The notes under the pieces were generated by a model. That model did no database searches. It was given only the letters and a program-made list of their open reading frames with translations, and was not told where the DNA came from. A stretch of 44,654 nt of DNA from contig KN880633.1 of NCBI GenBank assembly GCA_000934385.1, positions 1 to 44,654 on the forward strand, given 5' to 3'. Source of the stretch: Cylindrobasidium torrendii FP15055 ss-10. Its lineage: Eukaryota; Basidiomycota; Agaricomycetes; Agaricales; Physalacriaceae. Shown here piece by piece: positions 23,414 through 33,542 of this stretch (position 1 is its first letter; each line of letters opens with the position of its first letter). The position numbers and the translations under genes are program-made.

Positions 23414-23756
23414 TTGTTGTATACCACGTACTACTACATATTTGTAACTTGATGTACTTGTATTCCAACGAAAGATGAGCTTCACTCAGTCTTTGCTAGC
23501 CTGTTTTCAATCTCCTTCAAGCATGCCGCTCGGCACTCGGCGCTATCAAATAAATGACTCACGTGACTGATCCCATTCAAATTCACGAAAAACCCTAGAA
23601 CTTGAAGCGCTGAGTCTCCTCACAAGATCCTGATACCTTGATGTGATCCTTACTTTCGAATCTCCCAAAGCGGTACAGAGGTTGGAAATATCAATATAGA
23701 CATCAATTTCGAGTGTGTAGTACAAATAGTGCATAAGTAGACGTCCCGACCTCTAA
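23414..23756. other. Intergenic with promoter-like copy
   Basis: The 3' ends of the transporter (+) and the MYND-related gene (-) face each other here, so no promoter would be expected, yet positions 23530-23575 strongly resemble the region upstream of the MYND gene. No gene is visible. Confidence 0.5.
23530..23575. repeat. Copy A of a 45-base promoter-like element
   Basis: The segment reads as CGCTCGGCACTCGGCGCTATC, then an A/T-rich part, then CACGTGACTGATC at 23563-23575. The same arrangement occurs at 25712-25760 upstream of the MYND ORF. The match includes an exact 13-base core and near-identical flanking CTCGGC repeats in the same orientation, so a duplication is the simplest explanation. 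Here it lies between convergent 3' ends. Confidence 0.65.
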
Positions 23757-24698
23757 CTACACACTATCCAAAAGCTCTCGCGTTCCTCTATCGTACTCAT
23801 CTCTCGTCATCAACCCCTTCTTAAACTGCCTATTCCACTTCACAATCTTCTTATGCAGCTCCGTGTTGCCGAAGTGCCTATCCTCCCCCGGGTCAGTATC
23901 AATCCCGACCAGGCCTCCCTTCGGCCAAGCCTTCCACGCCTTCCTGCTTAGAATATCGTCGAGAACCCTATAGCTGTTCATTATAGGAATCAAGGGGTCC
24001 TTTTGGCGTTGAGAGGCAGTTGCGGGGCTCGAAAACTCGCCAAAGATCTCTCTGATGGCCTGGATGTCCTCTTTGTAGTACACCTTCACCGTCTCTTCCT
24101 CGTCTTCGGGAGGGACGGTGCTAGCATACAAAAGCCGCACAGCTCTCTGCAACCGCGGATCGCGAAGCACAGAAATGCGCCTGCTTTCCTTATGCAACGC
24201 AATATGATTGCGATTCAACTCGCGGTGGATGAAAAACCCAGGCGAGAGCGTTCCGGCCCAGTTATACGGAAGAAGCTCCGGATTGACGCCTGCGCAGTAT
24301 GGCTCGCCAGGACTCATCACGCAGAAGTTGAACGTGTAGAGGCTGCCATCGAAGATGACCTCTTCGCCCCGCGCAGTGCGGAACCAGAGCCAATAATGGT
24401 CGTCGGGATCCTGACCTTTGAAGATCGTCTCACCGTCGTAGTACGCGAGACGGTCCTCCAAGGGCGCTTCGAACGTCCCATGGGCGATGCCAAAGTCGGC
24501 GATCGGGGAGTCCTTATACATGAGGCGGGTACGGCGAGCACCCGCCTTCTTGTTGAAGTTCGTCGTGTATATCGCTGCCATAAGCGACATCGCCAGCGAT
24601 ATGCATACCGGCAGGACTTGGCCTTCTGTCACGATGCGCTTCGGTATATCCTTCGTGAAGGATGGTCGGGTAGGTATGAAACGAAGGACAGGTTTCAT
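23757..24698 (-). CDS. C-terminal part of a basidiomycete MYND-family protein
   Basis: An intronless frame of 313 aa from an ATG at 24698. The N-terminal part, KRIVTEGQVLPVCISLAMSL and then MAAIYTTN, and the segments SPIADFGIAHGTFEAPLEDR, DPDDHYWLWFRTARGEEV, and ISVLRDPRLQRAVR are what I recall downstream of the MYND finger in a large Agaricomycete protein family; this rests on recall, not a search. The MYND finger itself is encoded just upstream on the same strand (25038-25654), so this looks like the rest of one ancestral gene. It could be a free-standing gene with its own promoter, or exon 4 of the MYND gene after an unusually long intron. Its biochemical role is unknown. Confidence 0.7.
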   Translation of the reverse strand: MKPVLRFIPTRPSFTKDIPKRIVTEGQVLPVCISLAMSLMAAIYTTNFNKKAGARRTRLMYKDSPIADFGIAHGTFEAPLEDRLAYYDGETIFKGQDPDDHYWLWFRTARGEEVIFDGSLYTFNFCVMSPGEPYCAGVNPELLPYNWAGTLSPGFFIHRELNRNHIALHKESRRISVLRDPRLQRAVRLLYASTVPPEDEEETVKVYYKEDIQAIREIFGEFSSPATASQRQKDPLIPIMNSYRVLDDILSRKAWKAWPKGGLVGIDTDPGEDRHFGNTELHKKIVKWNRQFKKGLMTRDEYDRGTRELLDSV

Positions 24699-25037
24699 GA
24701 AGTCAGTAGAGGTAGCAGAGCGATCGAGAGTAGATTAGATTAGATCAATTCCTTACATCACACTCTCATTGTCGAAGTATCGACTTAGACGAAATTTCTT
24801 TTTCCATCCCACCCACCCTACTGAGGTCTTTGCAGAATTTTTGTTGTTCCGAGAGCGTACGCGATGGGGGGTCGTCTTTCCGTATACGCCATCGCGTACG
24901 CTCGAACCAGGAGTCCCCCGAACGCGCTGTGCACAACGGGACACGCGTTGCGAGGGCCCTCCTTCCCCACCTAGCAGGAGCAACATGTCTGCAAAACAGA
25001 CACAGTTCAAAGACTCAAAAAACAAATAGTATTTGTT
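24699..25037. other. Interval inside the apparently split MYND gene
   Basis: About 340 bases separate the two MYND-family pieces. It contains a perfect 15-bp inverted repeat at 24853-24903 and no convincing coding frame. It could be a long intron, a separating promoter, or a remnant of an insertion. Confidence 0.5.
24853..24903. repeat. Perfect 15-bp inverted repeat with 21-base loop
   Basis: GAGCGTACGCGATGG at 24853-24867 is the exact reverse complement of CCATCGCGTACGCTC at 24889-24903. The arms contain the inner palindrome GCGTACGC. The DNA could form a hairpin. It may be the tip pair of a small inserted element or a regulatory hairpin; no target-site duplication was recognised next to it. 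Confidence 0.75.
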
Positions 25038-25654
25038 TTACATAGAAACTACAAGAGATATGCGTGATCGAGACTGCAATGAAACCAGCTTCTGGCGCGC
25101 TTGCTTGGTGACACCACCTTGGGACGGGGACCACCACTTCTCGCTTCCCATGTCGCTGGGATTCGCGAGGAGGGGGCCGATTTCAACCATACCAGCCACA
25201 GAGCCGTCAGGGAGCATGAATGGTTTCGGGGGTCCCACTATCTTGCGCGTCAAAGCCGGATGCAAGGCTTCACCGTTCAAGGGAAGTCGAACTGCGTCTC
25301 CTAAATTGGAGAGGATAGGATAGAAAGACTCCAGGTCGATGTAGTCGTTATTCCTTTCGCCTCCTATTCAGGTCAGGATGTGAGTGTCGAACCTTTTACT
25401 ATGAGGAAAGCACCACTCACCGCACACGGACTTGTGCTGTGGCCAGTCTGACTCTTGGCAATCCTTGCTGCAATATGCAACCTGTAGATCATGATTTAAT
25501 GAGCGACGCGCTGAGTCAAAAAGTCAAGCGGACGACTCACTTCTTTGCAAGCAGCGCAAAGTTTGAGCTCACTTGCTGCTTGCGCTTTTTTCGAGCATTT
25601 GCTGCAGCTGTCGAGTTTTTCGAGGGGAAGAAAGACCTTTCTGTCGTTGGACAT
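25038..25654 (-). CDS. MYND zinc-finger protein, probably 5' part of a split gene
   Basis: Three exons, right to left: 25541-25654, 25421-25481, and 25038-25363, giving 166 aa. Introns are 59 and 57 nt. The MYND finger is clear: CSKCSKKAQ..., then [26 protein letters not shown] at about residues 33-58 (split here). It binds two zinc ions and usually mediates protein-protein contacts. The following part (WWSPSQGGVTKQARQKLVSLQ, then a short odd tail SRSRISLVVSM) matches family members only up to about KL, where they continue into a segment like KRIVTEGQVLPV, which here starts the next minus-strand ORF at 24698. So the short C-terminus is probably an artefact of a break or of an unrecognised intron. 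A candidate junction in phase joins 25086 to 24638. Confidence 0.72.
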
Positions 25655-25711
25655 GATGGTCGGGAAGAAAAGGAATCAAACTCTGTGTCTCAGTCCCGCC
25701 CGCTTGGTCGC

Positions 25712-25760
25712 TCGGCGCTCGGCACTGTCGGCATCAATTCAATTACCCACGTGACTGATC
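25712..25760. repeat. Copy B of the promoter-like element, upstream of the MYND gene
   Basis: CGCTCGGCGCTCGGCACTGTC, then A/T-rich sequence, then CACGTGACTGATC at 25748-25760. It lies 58-106 bases upstream of the MYND start at 25654, a promoter position, and closely matches copy A at 23530-23575. The CACGTG core is a likely bHLH site. Confidence 0.65.
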
Positions 25761-26311
25761 GACAGCGCGTCTGGCGAGTCGCGCCGCGGGTGAGTGGCAC
25801 TCCTAGTGCCGTGCTCCGAACATAAGCCAGCACTTCCATACAGAAAATAATGCGATACACGCCATATTCAATGAGCCGAGATCCGTATGAGTACTATGCG
25901 CCACGCTCAAGCGATGCGTCCTCCTCATCTTGCCACTGGGTTGTACTCCGTGACTGAGTCAGGATATACTTCCTCTGAGTCGTACTTAGCTGAGAGACGT
26001 ACGCGTCCTTCAGAATGAGTGGTGCCTTCTTGCGCAAGCGCTTGAGTCAGGACAAAGAGGCAAGGTATAAAGACGAGGTGCATGCGATTCCACGGCGAGT
26101 TGCGCGTCCCCCCCTCACAGCCTCTCCTTCATACACCTGGAACTTCTCGCGACATGTGCGCACTGCTATGCCTCATACTCGCAACAGGTCCAAGGGTTGG
26201 TTAATCATGTCGATGATCATGATATTTCGTGGGAAAAAAACAAGCAAGGTGCTATATACAATACATACTACGACTCTACAAGGCGCGTGGGAAGGATAGA
26301 TGAAATACAGA

Positions 26312-26333
26312 TAAGTAAGTAAGTAAGTAAGTA
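26312..26333. repeat. AAGT microsatellite
   Basis: About five tandem copies of a four-base AAGT unit. A simple repeat with no visible coding or regulatory role; useful as a marker. Confidence 0.8.
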
Positions 26334-26509
26334 CTGCGGGAACATAACGTTCGGCGAGATGGGAGTTGGGTGTATGCGATATGGATATGTGGATGGGTCT
26401 TTAGATGCTACAGTAATAATCGTGGGGCGGTGGGTATATACAAGGGGGGCTCCAGAGTCCGGGGGGTATATGGGTCTAGGCGATGAGCAAGGGTGGGAGG
26501 GGCGCGAGC

Positions 26510-27145
26510 TCATAGCGAGGTGAGAACCCATGCCTCCGGGTTCTTGGTGCTACGAACGAGTCCGGCGAACCGAGTGTGGCTTCGGAGGAAGTCGACGCGC
26601 TTGATGCCGTGCGCGTGCTGGAATGGCTGGTGCTTCAATGGAAGGGCAGCGATGCGTGCGTCGAATGCGCGCTGGACGGAACGATAGTCTGCTGCGCCAG
26701 ATTGGCAAAGCTGCTGGCCCTCGGCGGCATCCACCATCGTGCGCAGCTGGACATAGATTTGCTTCAGGACGTCGCCCACGGTGACATACGCCATGGTGGA
26801 GGACCGGACGTGGATCTGCCAGCGAGGCATATTGGGAAACTCAATGATGAGGAGGGGGACTGGTGGATTGGTGGCGGACTGGTTGAGTTGGTTCATGGGG
26901 AATCGAGGGTCGCGGTGTGCGTTCTCATCCGGGAGTGTCATGTCCCAGACGAACTGGGGGCCGTTGGAGGATGAAAGTGCAGGATGAAGCTGGTAGGAGA
27001 TCTTTGGTAGTGGTTGGTACATCTGGCCATATTGTCCAGCAGCGGGAGACTGGTGGGGCAGCGCCAGATAGTGCGCATCCGGCGTCGCGGGGAACGAGTA
27101 GCCCCGCGGGAGGGTGTTCAGGCTCTGGATGTGAATGGCTGGCAT
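26510..27145 (-). CDS. DUF6699-type protein
   Basis: An intronless frame of 211 aa from the ATG at 27145. The N-terminal 90 residues are rich in Pro, Gln, and Ser. From about 65 on it has the pattern I associate with the basidiomycete DUF6699 family: a W-D-M segment, then PPVPLLIIEFPNMPRWQIHV (111-130), then TMAYVTVGDVLKQIYVQLR (134-152), and a C-terminal RVDFLRSHTRFAGLVRSTKNP. The pattern suggests a small alpha/beta domain with an N-terminal disordered arm. The family's function is not known; its members are often numerous and lineage specific. A minus-strand TATA box (27222-27228) lies about 80 nt upstream. Family assignment is by motif recall. Confidence 0.75.
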   Translation of the reverse strand: MPAIHIQSLNTLPRGYSFPATPDAHYLALPHQSPAAGQYGQMYQPLPKISYQLHPALSSSNGPQFVWDMTLPDENAHRDPRFPMNQLNQSATNPPVPLLIIEFPNMPRWQIHVRSSTMAYVTVGDVLKQIYVQLRTMVDAAEGQQLCQSGAADYRSVQRAFDARIAALPLKHQPFQHAHGIKRVDFLRSHTRFAGLVRSTKNPEAWVLTSL

Positions 27146-27221
27146 TGTTGCGAGTGTGTGGTGGGATGAAGTAGTAACAGCCAGAGAAAGTCGGTAACCT
27201 CATGTTCAACAGCAGAGTCAC

Positions 27222-27228
27222 TTTTATA
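27222..27228 (-). promoter_or_regulatory. TATA box of the DUF6699 gene
   Basis: TATAAAA on the minus strand, 77 nt upstream of the ATG at 27145, followed by a plausible leader. Use is inferred. Confidence 0.55.
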
Positions 27229-28715
27229 CCTCGGACGGCGGTGGCAGTACTACTTGGTCCAACTCGCTGGCTGTCACATAGAGTCACTGCATGAACGCCT
27301 TCTATCAAGGGACCATCAATCCCACCCAAGTATCGCCTCGCAGGCCCGGGTGCCGACCAATGGCATGCTCTATCAAAGTCATTGCGGAAGCGCAGAAAAC
27401 AACTTGTCGAGTCGAAAAGATTCTGTTGACTCTTTTCGTGCTCCATCACGTTCGTTTGACTGCGATCCACGAACTCACGAGACCCTGACGGGACCACTCG
27501 TATCTCCGTGTATGAATTGGCCCTCTGGTACGCGTCGCGACGCGTTCGACCCTGCCGCCAAAACAACTCATTTGCATAGCTTTCCCACCAGCTCCACGAT
27601 GCGATTCGGCACGCTTTGACCCTCTAGAACATCCATACAGGAGATGCTATTCTTCTCAAGGCGCCTAACACTCGTCCCAATCTGGAAAAAGAGCGCCCAC
27701 AAACGCTGGTGATGCTGCGATAGTCATTCAATTTCATGATCTGCGCTTTCTCCCCCTTCCCATACAATGCTCCCTCCCAAATCCGAATCGCAGTCCGTTT
27801 GCCCGCCTCAGTCCGCGCTGCGAATCATAAAATCTTGTTGTAGGTTTCGCAGTAGTCTCTCGACAAGTCGTACAACTTGAATGACGAAAGACACTGCGGG
27901 TTTCCACGCAACATACGTGCGGCGAGGGTGATATCCCAAAGATCTCTTTCCTTTCGAGCAGGGCAGGGCAGGGCGCCTAAGTCTCCCAGAGCAACGTCTT
28001 CCTCCGGAACATGAAGTACACAGCCTATGCGGTTAACCACTTGCAATGCTCGAGTTCGTCCGTAGGCGGCCACGATACGCGTCGTCTTCGGACTTCGCCG
28101 TCGAGCGCGGTGAGAGCTCAGAGTGGGATTTTCCTACAAGCTGAACGGGTGTCAGGTGGCCGTGACTTCGAAGGAAGACAAGTCGTTCTGCTTGTATCGA
28201 TCCAAATTACTTGCCAGTGGAGAATAATGTATTCCACTGAGCACTGCGGAGTCCGGACAGACCGTCGACCGCGGGAAAAGCTACGTCGAAGCCGTATAGC
28301 ACTTCACTTGGAGCTGGAACAGCAAACGATGAGAGACCATTTGAGCTTGACTTCGATCCTTTGGCATGTACTGGGCATAGAAAGAAGCCCGGCCAAAGCT
28401 TCTCGTACTGACCTGGACCCATATTCAACCACCACCTCATCTTGCAGTAGACACTGTAGGCAGCATACAATGATCAATCAATAGAGCCTCCTCCTACGCT
28501 TTGGTGAGTCGACGGCGACCCATCCTTCGTCAAGCGCTCGCCCAGACCGTGACAGACTGCGATACCATTATCCTGTGTGACGTCGAGGGAGAAGAAGGAG
28601 GTGGTGGTGACTGTACTTATCATAAGCACCGTTTGTCCGCCCGCCGGTGTAAAAGTAAAGCTTCCTTTAACCCCCAAGTCGCCTCAAAATGGGAACTCAA
28701 GACCAAAGGATGGTA

Positions 28716-28818
28716 GGCGCCTACTCTGCGCGGGGTGGAGGACGCCTACTTCGTGCGGGGTGGAATGCCCCTACTGTACTCTGTGCGAGTGGAGGACACC
28801 TACACTGTGTAAATGGAA
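28716..28818. repeat. Degenerate tandem repeat, about 25-nt unit
   Basis: Four units read as GGCGCCTACTCTGCGCGG..., GACGCCTACTTCGTGCGG..., TGCCCCTACTGTACTCTG..., and GACACCTACACTGTGTAA..., at 28716-28740, 28741-28765, 28766-28794, and 28795-28818. Each ends in a GTGGA or TGGAA-like segment, so the unit is about 25 nt, with lengths of 25, 25, 29, and 24. Divergence between units suggests an old minisatellite. Confidence 0.7.
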
Positions 28819-29690
28819 TGCCCATCCTCCGGAGTCCCCAATCCACAATCCACAATCCATTCCCAACGTCAACACGGAAGGACTCCGCGCGAAGCAAGCC
28901 TTCAAGCCTCCAACATTCAATACTATTTCAATCCCGGAATCCTAACCATCGAGACGGAAGACGGAAAACTGGAACCAACACCGCTCTTGCTCTCTGGGCT
29001 AGGACAGGATACGTGCAGCACGGAATAAGATAGGAAGGAAGAATTCTGCCAGCGGGGATTCCGAGGTGAGTAGAGTGACGAAGCCTATCCCTCGAATAGC
29101 CGGGACTATTACGAGGAAAGTCTTTCTTGAACATACGGGGGTCGCGTCGTGTTCGCCTGGACGCGTTGAGGGGTTTTCGCTTGCTGCCCGTCCAGCACGG
29201 CCATTGCCAGCGAGAAAAGCTAAGCAGGCGGTCGAGGATTAAGCGCCTGCCTCGCCCCAAAACGTGCGCAGAGCCTGTGTTGTTCAGCGCATCGCTTAGC
29301 TTGATATCCACACTACCATGCTATGTATGCAGAGCTTCAGCTTCATCCACAGTGAGCGGCAGGGGGAGGACAGTGCAGACCATGGGCGTTAAACACACAC
29401 AGACGATGAAGGAGGAGGAGGAAGGAAAGAAAGCACAACCCTGCTCCTGCCATCAGCTCTTAAACGCTTTGAACTTCACAGCTAAACCGAAGCCCCCAAA
29501 CAGACAAACATACGAAAAGAAGAACATCCAGAAAAAGCTTGACGCCGTCCGAAGATACACCTATCTTGCTGCTGCAGGTCACGAATTAAATTGCATGCAT
29601 CACGGAGAGCCGACATCCATGGCCAGCGAGTGCGCGAATAAGGTCTGTCCATCACTTCTACAAATACAAAGTCGACCATATTCCTTCAAC

Positions 29691-31359
29691 CTACGTATCC
29701 TGGACGTAGTTGCCTGCAAAAAGAGATAAGCCTGGAGCGCTCAAAGGAAAACTGAATGACATACCAGGGAACACGCCCTGTGCGCCATCCAAACGACCAG
29801 TCCACCAGTCCTCCGCACTCGCCGTCTTCTCTACTATTTCTATCCGGTCACCAACACGGAAGGACAAATCCCCTTCAGCCTGAGCGTCGAAATCGTAGAG
29901 CGCGACCACGTAGTGTGCAGCAGGCTTAGGCTTGGGCTTCAATGGCGGAGGCGGAGGCGGGGCGCGTTTCGTCGGTGCTGCTCCAGCGGAAGACCCTGGC
30001 GGCGGAGGTGAATACGGCGGAGGGGGTGCAGCAGCAGCGCCAGGCGGTGGCGGAGGAGCCTTCTTGAAGGCAGAGCCAGCCGATACATTACGGGAAGGTG
30101 GAAGACTGGAAGCCGTCGAAGAGGATCGACCAAGACCACCAGAGCCGGAAGATGCAGCTGAAGGACTTCTACCAAGGCCTGCTCCGCCAGGTCGACCAGC
30201 CATTAACTTAGCTGTAAGGCCAGTGAGCGAATAACCCATCACTCGAAGGAAAGTACGTACTAGTGGATATGATTCTCTTGGTAATGGAAAGCTCCTCAAT
30301 AGTTGCCCAGGCATCAGTACGCGAACTCTCGTAGTTCTCCTGGATCTGGGAACCCGGGATGTTGGAGATATCAAATTTGGCGTCCTCCGCAAAGGTATTC
30401 ATCTTCTCCAGGATAAGATAATATATGTTCAACTGCATGTAGTAGAACGAGTGGAAGAGCGGGTCGATAAACGCGCTTGCTAGCGTCATAAAACGCGGGA
30501 GATCGTTCTTCAAGGCAGTGTTGATGTAGTCGTACTCGTTTGTCGCTAATTCAAAGTCTTGCTCGAGCTTTGAGCCGGTCAGCATACACAAAGAAGACTG
30601 TCACCAGGATGCGTACTTTGAACAAGTTCTTTTCATCGCTCAACGACTTCTCCTTCTTGTCGCGCAACTTCTGTAGGGAATTGTTGTGGCGATCATAGTC
30701 CATCAACTACGGGACGGTAAGATAACGGCGGCACATGAAACGGAGAGGGTTCAACCTTGTGCTCGCGCTTCGTCATGGTCTTGCGGATGGCCTTCAGAAC
30801 ACCTTGCATCTCCTTGGAGGGGCCCATGATTCGGCTTTCGATGAGCTCAAGTTCCGGTCCGACGCTAGCCTTGAGCTCCTCCATGGCAATGGTGTATTTC
30901 TCGACGTTGTTGATAGTCCTCGCCGCGTCAGGATGACGTCCAATCAAGTCGTACTCGCCAGAGACGGGAGTCATAATGGTGGAGAAATGGGTTCCATAAC
31001 CAGCGGCGGACGCGAAGAGTCCTGCGCCAAGGACGTGAGCGACGAATATTCCGCAGGCTGGGACGCGTACGCACCATTGACCGCATCCAGAAATGATTTA
31101 GTATCCTTCATGAGCCTCTCGGTCGCCTTCTCCATAGCCTCAAAGTTACGCCCGTATTCATCGAACTCAGGATCGTTGCTCTCTGTGGTCTGGGTCGGAA
31201 AAATCGCAGTGCTGGATGGTGCAGATACCGACTTTTAGACATGCCGACTCTGCTCGTCACCATGAACGGCGTCCTGGGACGAGTGTCAATTCCACACTGG
31301 CCGACGCGATATTGGTCCTATGTCCCGCACCGTTTAATCGTCTTCGTGAAGCCCTTCAT
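29691..31359 (-). CDS. hob1: BAR-SH3 membrane-scission protein (Rvs167/Hob1 type)
   Basis: Eight exons, right to left: 31331-31359, 31233-31273, 31075-31182, 30756-31021, 30617-30706, 30261-30567, 29765-30211, and 29691-29713, giving 436 aa. The BAR domain (about 1-245) starts MKGFTKTIKRTPFMVTSRVGMSKK, the Rvs-type amphipathic start (split here), and contains DPEFDEY, the EYDLIGRHP motif, and DFELATNEYDYIN. A Pro/Gly/Ala-rich linker with polyproline runs follows, then one SH3 domain at about 380-436 (ALYDFDAQAEGDLSF, WWTGRL, GVFPGNYV). These proteins form crescent dimers that tubulate membranes and help vesicle scission with actin at endocytic sites. The 51-nt last intron is in frame. The second intron starts with GTCGGT, an unusual donor chosen because it restores the GMSKKSNDPEFDE frame. 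Confidence 0.9.
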
Positions 31360-31600
31360 GGCGGCTGATTTCTCGTTGGCAGCGAAAGCGACGGGCAAGA
31401 TGAGAGTAAGGTGCTGACAAGATCGATTCGCGTGTTCGCTTGGCCCTGCGCTTGGCCGATCTTTCCCACGCTCTTGTGCCTGAGCGTGATTAACTGCGTG
31501 GCGCTGCGCGGGGAAGCACTGCCACAAAAACAGAACTGCGCACGAGTTAACTTGTTCAAAATCACTTTCTTTGTTCTGCTAGTACGGTATATAAGTTCAT

Positions 31601-33002
31601 TTAGTACACCCTATAGATAATCTGTTCAGCCTCCACTGGGCTCCGCTGCTCGAGCTCTAGCCGTGCTCGATTGGCCTCAACCTGCTTCGCACCCTGCGCA
31701 ACCTGGAACTCGGATATCCTGCCCACCCTCTCCTGCGTATACTCGTCCGGCTCCTCCGGCAACACCGCTCTCGGAAGATTGCCCCAGCCGGCCAACTTCT
31801 TTAGCTTGTACATCTTCAACACATCGTTCAACCTGCTCCAGCCCGTCGCTGGATCGTACAACAGCTCGATGGACATTATATCAATGAACCCTCTTAACGT
31901 GAGCAAAGGCATCTTCTTTTCCCCAGCTCCCCCAGCCATCGCCCGCGGCACAAAGTTCGTCACATCAACTCCCGCCTTTCCATATATCCCAGAGACGTTC
32001 TCTGCGTCAGCACTTTGCTGTGGCCGCTCCTTGAGTATGTACTCGATGGAGAAGATGTCATACGCGTTGCGCAGCGCCTTGTCCGCAACAGTTTGTTTCG
32101 ACTGCCCATAGACGGTGTCCTCGCGAAGATTGGCTTTCCCTGTGACCGAGAGTTAGGCTCAAACCACAAATGCGATGCAAGCAGCTCTCACATATGTTCT
32201 CAACCAAATCGTACCCTTGATCGTCCAGGAATCGTGAGTAGTCCTCTGGTAGTAGGTATCCTGATCGCGACGTGTCCAGGTAGGCAAAGATGGCGCTGAA
32301 TACCATTTCGCCGATAGATGTGATTTCAGGTTCACCGCCTTCCTCATAGGGCTCTTCGTAGAAAGGTCCCCAGGGACTTCCTGGAGGGAAAGCCGGTCTC
32401 TCTGGTTGCCTTGTCGCCAATATGATGGGCGGTGCCGAGCTTGCTTGCGATGAGGAAGGCGAAGCCGGCACCCTTGCAGAACGTGCCACAGAATGTGTGG
32501 ATGATGCCACCCGTGGTTGCTGAGAGGTTGTGCTCCGCCGCTCTGTTGAAGTCGAGGATGCAGTTGAAGAGGAAGAGGACTTGGCAGATGACCTCGAAGA
32601 CGACGATTTGCTACTCGCACTTCTTGCATCGCTCGCGATCCTCTGTGTATGGTGGGTGCCGGCGTTGGAAATTGATTTCGATTGTCGCCGAGGCAGCGAG
32701 GCGGCAACAGAGGGTGGGCCTCGTGTGGGAACCAATGTATCATGTCGCCCGGATTGAACAGCGTCCAGTGATGGGTCGTACACCAAAGCAAATCCTTGCA
32801 GGAACGCTGCCTGCACGTCCAAATTTCCGCTCACAGAATAGATATGCGTGCGGTGTCGTACCAAATGGCCTTTGTTTGTCCTCCCTGCCAGCGCGCACTC
32901 AGAACATAAGTCGTAGTTAGGGCACACCAGACAGTGGACGCGAGGGCTGGTAGCTGGTATAGTGTGCTCGCAGACATCGCAGAGAATTGGGCCGGGAATC
33001 AT
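31601..33002 (-). CDS. ZZ-type zinc-finger protein with C-terminal conserved domain
   Basis: Two exons, right to left: 32192-33002 and 31601-32139, with a 52-nt intron, give 449 aa. A ZZ finger occupies about 8-55 (CDVCEHT..., CLVCPNYDLCSEC, then HxxH-type histidines), a module that binds two zincs and often histone tails or other proteins. A long Ser/Arg-rich disordered linker (about 95-205) follows. The C-terminal half has an EF-hand-like segment (DTSRSGYLLPEDYSRF) within a conserved-looking helical domain that continues through YGKAGVDVTNFVPRAMAG. By recall this arrangement occurs in basidiomycete ZZ proteins of unknown role. Calcium binding is uncertain. It is transcribed in the same direction as the BAR-SH3 gene, 242 bases upstream of its start. 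Confidence 0.82.
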
Positions 33003-33542
33003 GGTTGAGTCCGGTGTAGTGGTCGTGAGATGGTATAAAGAAGTGGCCAGGCTGCGGGCGTTTACCAGGCGCTTGGTCGGTCCAAGTACGTACTTAGTGA
33101 GGTCAATTGCGAGGCTAAATTCACTTTGAGATTTGGCGTTGGTGCTAGTTTGTTGGGTATCTCATTCCAGTTTCCCTTCGGATAGCAGGAAGCTGCCCAG
33201 AGGATGATGGGCGTTGGAATTCAAAATTGGAAGTTCCAAAATTCGATCGCGTCCGATCCATATCCACGTGGTGTTCCGTCATCGCGCTTCACCGCCACTG
33301 GCCAGCCTCTACAGTTCCATTGACACCTACAAGTTGGCTCGCAGTCGTCGTCGTCGTCGCACTGGAAGTTACAATTGAACGTCGTGGTAGATTCACACCA
33401 AAAATGCAGTGCTCGGATCGATCACCGTCCCTAACATGATGTCGGACGAAATCCGACCTTGAAACGTGCTGCTTATACTTACCCACCACCACCGACCATG
33501 AAATAATTCTCAACGCGTATCACCATGCATCGCAATACGAGA
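33003..33542. other. Intergenic, about 540 bases
   Basis: 5' region of the ZZ gene and 3' flank of the next minus-strand gene. A CACGTG motif lies at 33264-33269. A short GTC-type triplet run lies near 33346-33360. No gene is visible. Confidence 0.45.

Larger units (their letters stand above)
25655..26509. other. Intergenic with an AAGT microsatellite
   Basis: About 855 bases that include the MYND promoter side (element at 25712-25760) and the 3' flank of the DUF6699 gene. A short AAGT tandem tract lies at 26312-26333. No gene was recognised. Confidence 0.5.
27146..29690. other. Gene-poor stretch, about 2.5 kb
   Basis: This contains the DUF6699 promoter, unresolved open frames, and a degenerate tandem repeat at 28716-28818. 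Minus-strand frames at 28033-28680 show some coding character but no complete gene could be modelled with confidence. No mobile element or RNA gene was recognised. Confidence 0.4.

Noticed and set aside
24753..25029. Open frames on both strands inside the MYND interval as a transposase or gene
   Set aside because: They are short, lack catalytic motifs, and are better explained by the G/C-rich inverted repeat.
27825..28073. An 82-aa minus-strand frame ending in CETYNKIL
   Set aside because: It has no ATG-linked upstream exons that hold together and overlaps another equally plausible frame; left as unresolved.
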